A DNA stretch of 16,251 nucleotides from Pseudomonadota bacterium. Its GTDB lineage: Bacteria > Pseudomonadota > Alphaproteobacteria > UBA828 > JAPUJA01. A model generated the notes under the pieces. It saw only the letters and a program-made list of their open reading frames with translations. It was not told where the DNA came from and ran no database searches. A program made the translations under genes and the position numbers. The stretch lies in assembly GCA_027296525.1 (NCBI GenBank), contig JAPUJA010000089.1, forward strand, positions 1 through 16,251, read 5' to 3'. Shown here one piece after another: positions 14,178-16,251 of this stretch (position 1 is its first letter; each line of letters starts with the position of its first letter).

Positions 14178-15179
14178 ATGAGCAGCAAACCACCCTCGGC
14201 GCCGGAGCGCCCCGCGATGATGACGCCGGCCCATACCGACTATGAATTTCCGTATATGGAAGTCGCGACCTTCATGCGCGCGCCGCTCTCGCGTGAATTC
14301 TCGGACGCCGAAATCGGCCTGATCGGAATCCCTTACGACGGTGGGGTGACGAACCGCGCCGGCGCGCGTCACGGGCCGCGCGAGATCCGCAACATGTCGA
14401 GCTTCATGCGACGGGCCAATCAAACGAGCGGGATCGCGCCCCTCGACCTCTGCCGGGTGTACGATCTGGGCGACGCACCGACCAATCCCTTCAGCGTCGA
14501 GAAGACCGTTGAGCTCATTTCCGGGTTCTACCGAAAGCTCCACGACGCCGGGGTCATTCCGATCTCGGCGGGCGGCGATCATTCGGTCAGCTTTCCCGTG
14601 ATGAAGGGTATCGGCTTCGATCGGCCCTTGGGCATGGTCCATTTCGACGCCCATTGTGACACCTGCGACGACTTCATGGACGAGAAGTTTCACCACGGCG
14701 CGCCGTTCCGCCGGGCGGTCGAATCGGGCGTGCTCGATCCCAAGCGTTGCGTCCAGATCGGTATCCGCGGCAGCCTCCCGACCACCGATTTCTGGCAGTT
14801 CTCCTACGACACCGGCATGCGCGTGATCACCATGGACGAGTTCTACGAGATGGGTGTGGATGCGGTCATTCAGGAAGCGCGCCGGGTCGTGGGCGATGGC
14901 CCCACCTACATCACCTTCGACGTCGACGGCATCGACCCGACCTTCACGCCCGGCACCGGCACGCCCGAGATCGGTGGCTTCTCCACCTACGAGGCGCAGC
15001 GGATGGTCCGGGGCCTACGCGGCCTCAACCTCGTGGGCGGCGATGTCGTCGAGGTCGCGCCGCCCGCCGACCCCACGGGCAACACGGCGCTCGTGGGCGC
15101 CACGATCATGTTCGAAATCCTGTGCGTCACGGCCGACGCCGTGGCGAGCCGGCGCAACGATCGCCAGGCGGCGGAATAG
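14178..15179 (+). CDS. Agmatinase/guanidino-acid hydrolase (ureohydrolase family)
   Basis: This 333-residue ureohydrolase belongs to the enzymes that hydrolyse a guanidino group to urea and an amine with a binuclear metal site, usually Mn. All six ligands are visible: His135 (GGDHS), Asp158, His160 and Asp162 (DAHCD), and Asp248 and Asp250 (DVDGID). His173 (HHGAPF) and Glu291 (VVEVAPP) are also conserved. The start at 14178 follows GGGGAG; an upstream open frame from 14079 looks non-coding. Sequence alone cannot tell agmatine from guanidinobutyrate, guanidinopropionate, guanidinoacetate or other guanidines. The 208-bp divergent spacer with the demethylase/transport operon suggests shared control. 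It converges on the CoA-transferase genes with 16 bp between stops. Confidence 0.93.
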   Translation: MSSKPPSAPERPAMMTPAHTDYEFPYMEVATFMRAPLSREFSDAEIGLIGIPYDGGVTNRAGARHGPREIRNMSSFMRRANQTSGIAPLDLCRVYDLGDAPTNPFSVEKTVELISGFYRKLHDAGVIPISAGGDHSVSFPVMKGIGFDRPLGMVHFDAHCDTCDDFMDEKFHHGAPFRRAVESGVLDPKRCVQIGIRGSLPTTDFWQFSYDTGMRVITMDEFYEMGVDAVIQEARRVVGDGPTYITFDVDGIDPTFTPGTGTPEIGGFSTYEAQRMVRGLRGLNLVGGDVVEVAPPADPTGNTALVGATIMFEILCVTADAVASRRNDRQAAE

Positions 15180-15195
15180 CGCGAGCCGGCGACGG

Positions 15196-15924
15196 TTAGG
15201 GGGGGCCGAACACCCGTTCGACGAAACGGGGGTAGCTCTCGGCCAGACGCGCCGCCACGGGTCCGCGGATCGCCTCGAGAACCGCGGGCTCGGGAAGAGG
15301 CGTCGTGGCAACCGTTTCCGGTCGGTCGTAATCGAAGCCCGTCATCCCGGCGAGCCCGTCGGCGTCCTGGCCCGGATGGACGCTTACGAGCCGGAAACGG
15401 CGGCGTGTCCGGTCGAACGCGAAATGGGCCGCGCCCGTGACCAGATCCGAGGGCCCGCCCGGGCGGTAAACGTTCGCCGGGCTCGACCCCGGCGCGCTCA
15501 CGAAATCGACCCGGGGCACGAGCACGCGCGGGCTGTGCTCCTCGCGGAAGAGGATCACCCGGGGAATGAGGAAGTAGAGGTAGGCGGAGCCGAAGGAGCC
15601 CGGAAAACGCGCCGTCATGCCCGGATAGTCGCCGACGCCCACGAGATTGAGATTGGCCTCGCCGTCGATCTGACCGCCGCCCAGGAAGAAGACGTCGATG
15701 CGCCCTTGGGCGGCGCAATCGAAGAGCTCCCGGCCCCCATCGGTGAAATGATTGTCGCGCCGGCTTCCCAACAGGGTGACCTGCAGGGGCCGCGCGGCAA
15801 GCTTGCGGGCGAGCAGCGCGCCCGCCGCCGGAATCGGCGAGAGGTTGCCGACCGCCACGTGACGGACCTCGCCGATGAGCCGTGCGAGCAGCGCGATCAG
15901 CAGTTCTTCGGGCCGGCACGCCAT
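15196..15924 (-). CDS. CoA-transferase family I, beta subunit (GctB/IpdB-like)
   Basis: This 242-residue protein follows glutaconate CoA-transferase beta and the IpdB group. The markers are IDVFFLGGGQIDGEANLNLVGVGDYPGM, then FPGSFGSAYLYFLI, VDFVSAPG, a VTGAAHFAFD segment, VSVHPG and a C-terminal LPEPAVLEAIR. In GctB the catalytic Glu lies in a V-E-S-G motif about 60 residues before the GGxQID segment; here the corresponding strand reads QVTLLGSRRD, with no Glu, and the following loop is shorter. IpdAB, a ring-cleaving CoA-ester hydrolase, likewise lacks that Glu. It may therefore be a hydrolase or another CoA-ester enzyme. It starts 3 bp after the alpha-subunit stop, so the two are co-translated. 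Confidence 0.85.
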   Translation of the reverse strand: MACRPEELLIALLARLIGEVRHVAVGNLSPIPAAGALLARKLAARPLQVTLLGSRRDNHFTDGGRELFDCAAQGRIDVFFLGGGQIDGEANLNLVGVGDYPGMTARFPGSFGSAYLYFLIPRVILFREEHSPRVLVPRVDFVSAPGSSPANVYRPGGPSDLVTGAAHFAFDRTRRRFRLVSVHPGQDADGLAGMTGFDYDRPETVATTPLPEPAVLEAIRGPVAARLAESYPRFVERVFGPP

Positions 15925-15927
15925 GGG

Positions 15928-16251
15928 CTAAGGCTGTTCGAGGAAGACTTGGCGCTCGAGATAGCGCTTGAAGCCCTGGGCGCTCGCCGCGCAATCGGCG
16001 TAATCGCGCAAGCCCTCGGCGTTGCGCTCGTAGCATTCGGCGAGGCCGAGCGGGGACGCGCCGCCCGGCTCAAGCGCGATGGCATCGACATAGAGGGCGG
16101 GAAGAACGCCCGCCGCGAGGGTTTCGTCGCCGAGCAGATCGCGCTCCACGATCGCCTCGACGGTGACGAGCGTCGCCTTGGAGGCATGGCTGAGGGTGAT
16201 GAGCTCGCGCCGCCGGCCGAGCCAGACATTGCCCTCCCGATCCGCCCAGCG
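15928..16251 (-). CDS. CoA-transferase family I, alpha subunit (partial, N-terminus outside window)
   Basis: The reading frame enters at the right edge in phase and ends at TAG 15928, giving 107 C-terminal residues. It reads RWADREGNVWLGRRREL, then ASKATLVTVEAIVERDLLGDETLAAGVLPALYVDAIALEP, which is the C-terminal part of GctA/IpdA-type alpha subunits, ending with a GFKRYLERQVF helix. The nucleotide-binding and active-site regions lie outside the window, so activity cannot be judged. It is the upstream gene of the alpha-beta pair. Confidence 0.87.
   Translation of the reverse strand, partial: RWADREGNVWLGRRRELITLSHASKATLVTVEAIVERDLLGDETLAAGVLPALYVDAIALEPGGASPLGLAECYERNAEGLRDYADCAASAQGFKRYLERQVFLEQP

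Overview
The window is high-G+C proteobacterial DNA. Catabolic operons are packed with 4-bp start/stop overlaps, and the gene families (dimethylglycine-dehydrogenase-like flavoprotein, peptide-type ABC importer, Co-type nitrile hydratase, IpdB-like CoA-transferase) are common in Alphaproteobacteria. I infer an alphaproteobacterium, possibly an uncultured environmental lineage; nothing here fixes genus or species. I see no rRNA, tRNA, CRISPR array, transposase or integrase.

Region by region. (1) 1-1500 looks less G+C-rich and less dense than the rest. It holds two envelope lipoproteins on the minus strand, a SYLF/YSC84-type protein cut by the left edge and a glycine-zipper protein with a peptidoglycan-binding-like domain. 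It also holds a degraded remnant resembling the start of a secreted thermonuclease-like protein, followed by a 12-bp tandem repeat. (2) 1512-3141, minus strand: a complete cobalt-type nitrile hydratase operon (alpha, beta, accessory protein). (3) 3412-4092, plus strand, divergent from it: a CbtA-type predicted cobalt transporter without its usual CbtB partner, plausibly the metal supply for the hydratase. (4) 4100-13969, minus strand: a run of nine closely spaced genes, read from right to left. They are an HLD-II-type haloalkane dehalogenase, an 815-residue FAD/folate demethylating oxidoreductase, a complete oligopeptide-type ABC importer (binding protein, two permeases, two ATPases), a small unknown protein and an EamA-family transporter. 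(5) 14178-15179, plus strand, divergent from region 4: an agmatinase-family guanidino hydrolase with all metal ligands. (6) 15196-16251, minus strand: the two subunits of a family I CoA-transferase-like enzyme, the alpha subunit cut by the right edge. The beta subunit seems to lack the usual catalytic glutamate.

How it may work together (inference). Region 4 looks like an uptake-and-degradation unit for a small nitrogenous, probably N-methylated compound. The ABC system imports it, the flavoenzyme demethylates it and passes the one-carbon unit to tetrahydrofolate, and the dehalogenase-fold enzyme and the divergent guanidino hydrolase act on it or on related molecules. The nitrile hydratase/CbtA module is a separate metal-linked unit. 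The least explained features are the dehalogenase at the head of a demethylase/transporter operon, the pairing of an orphan CbtA with a cobalt enzyme, and the small unknown gene that lies in frame behind the last ATPase.
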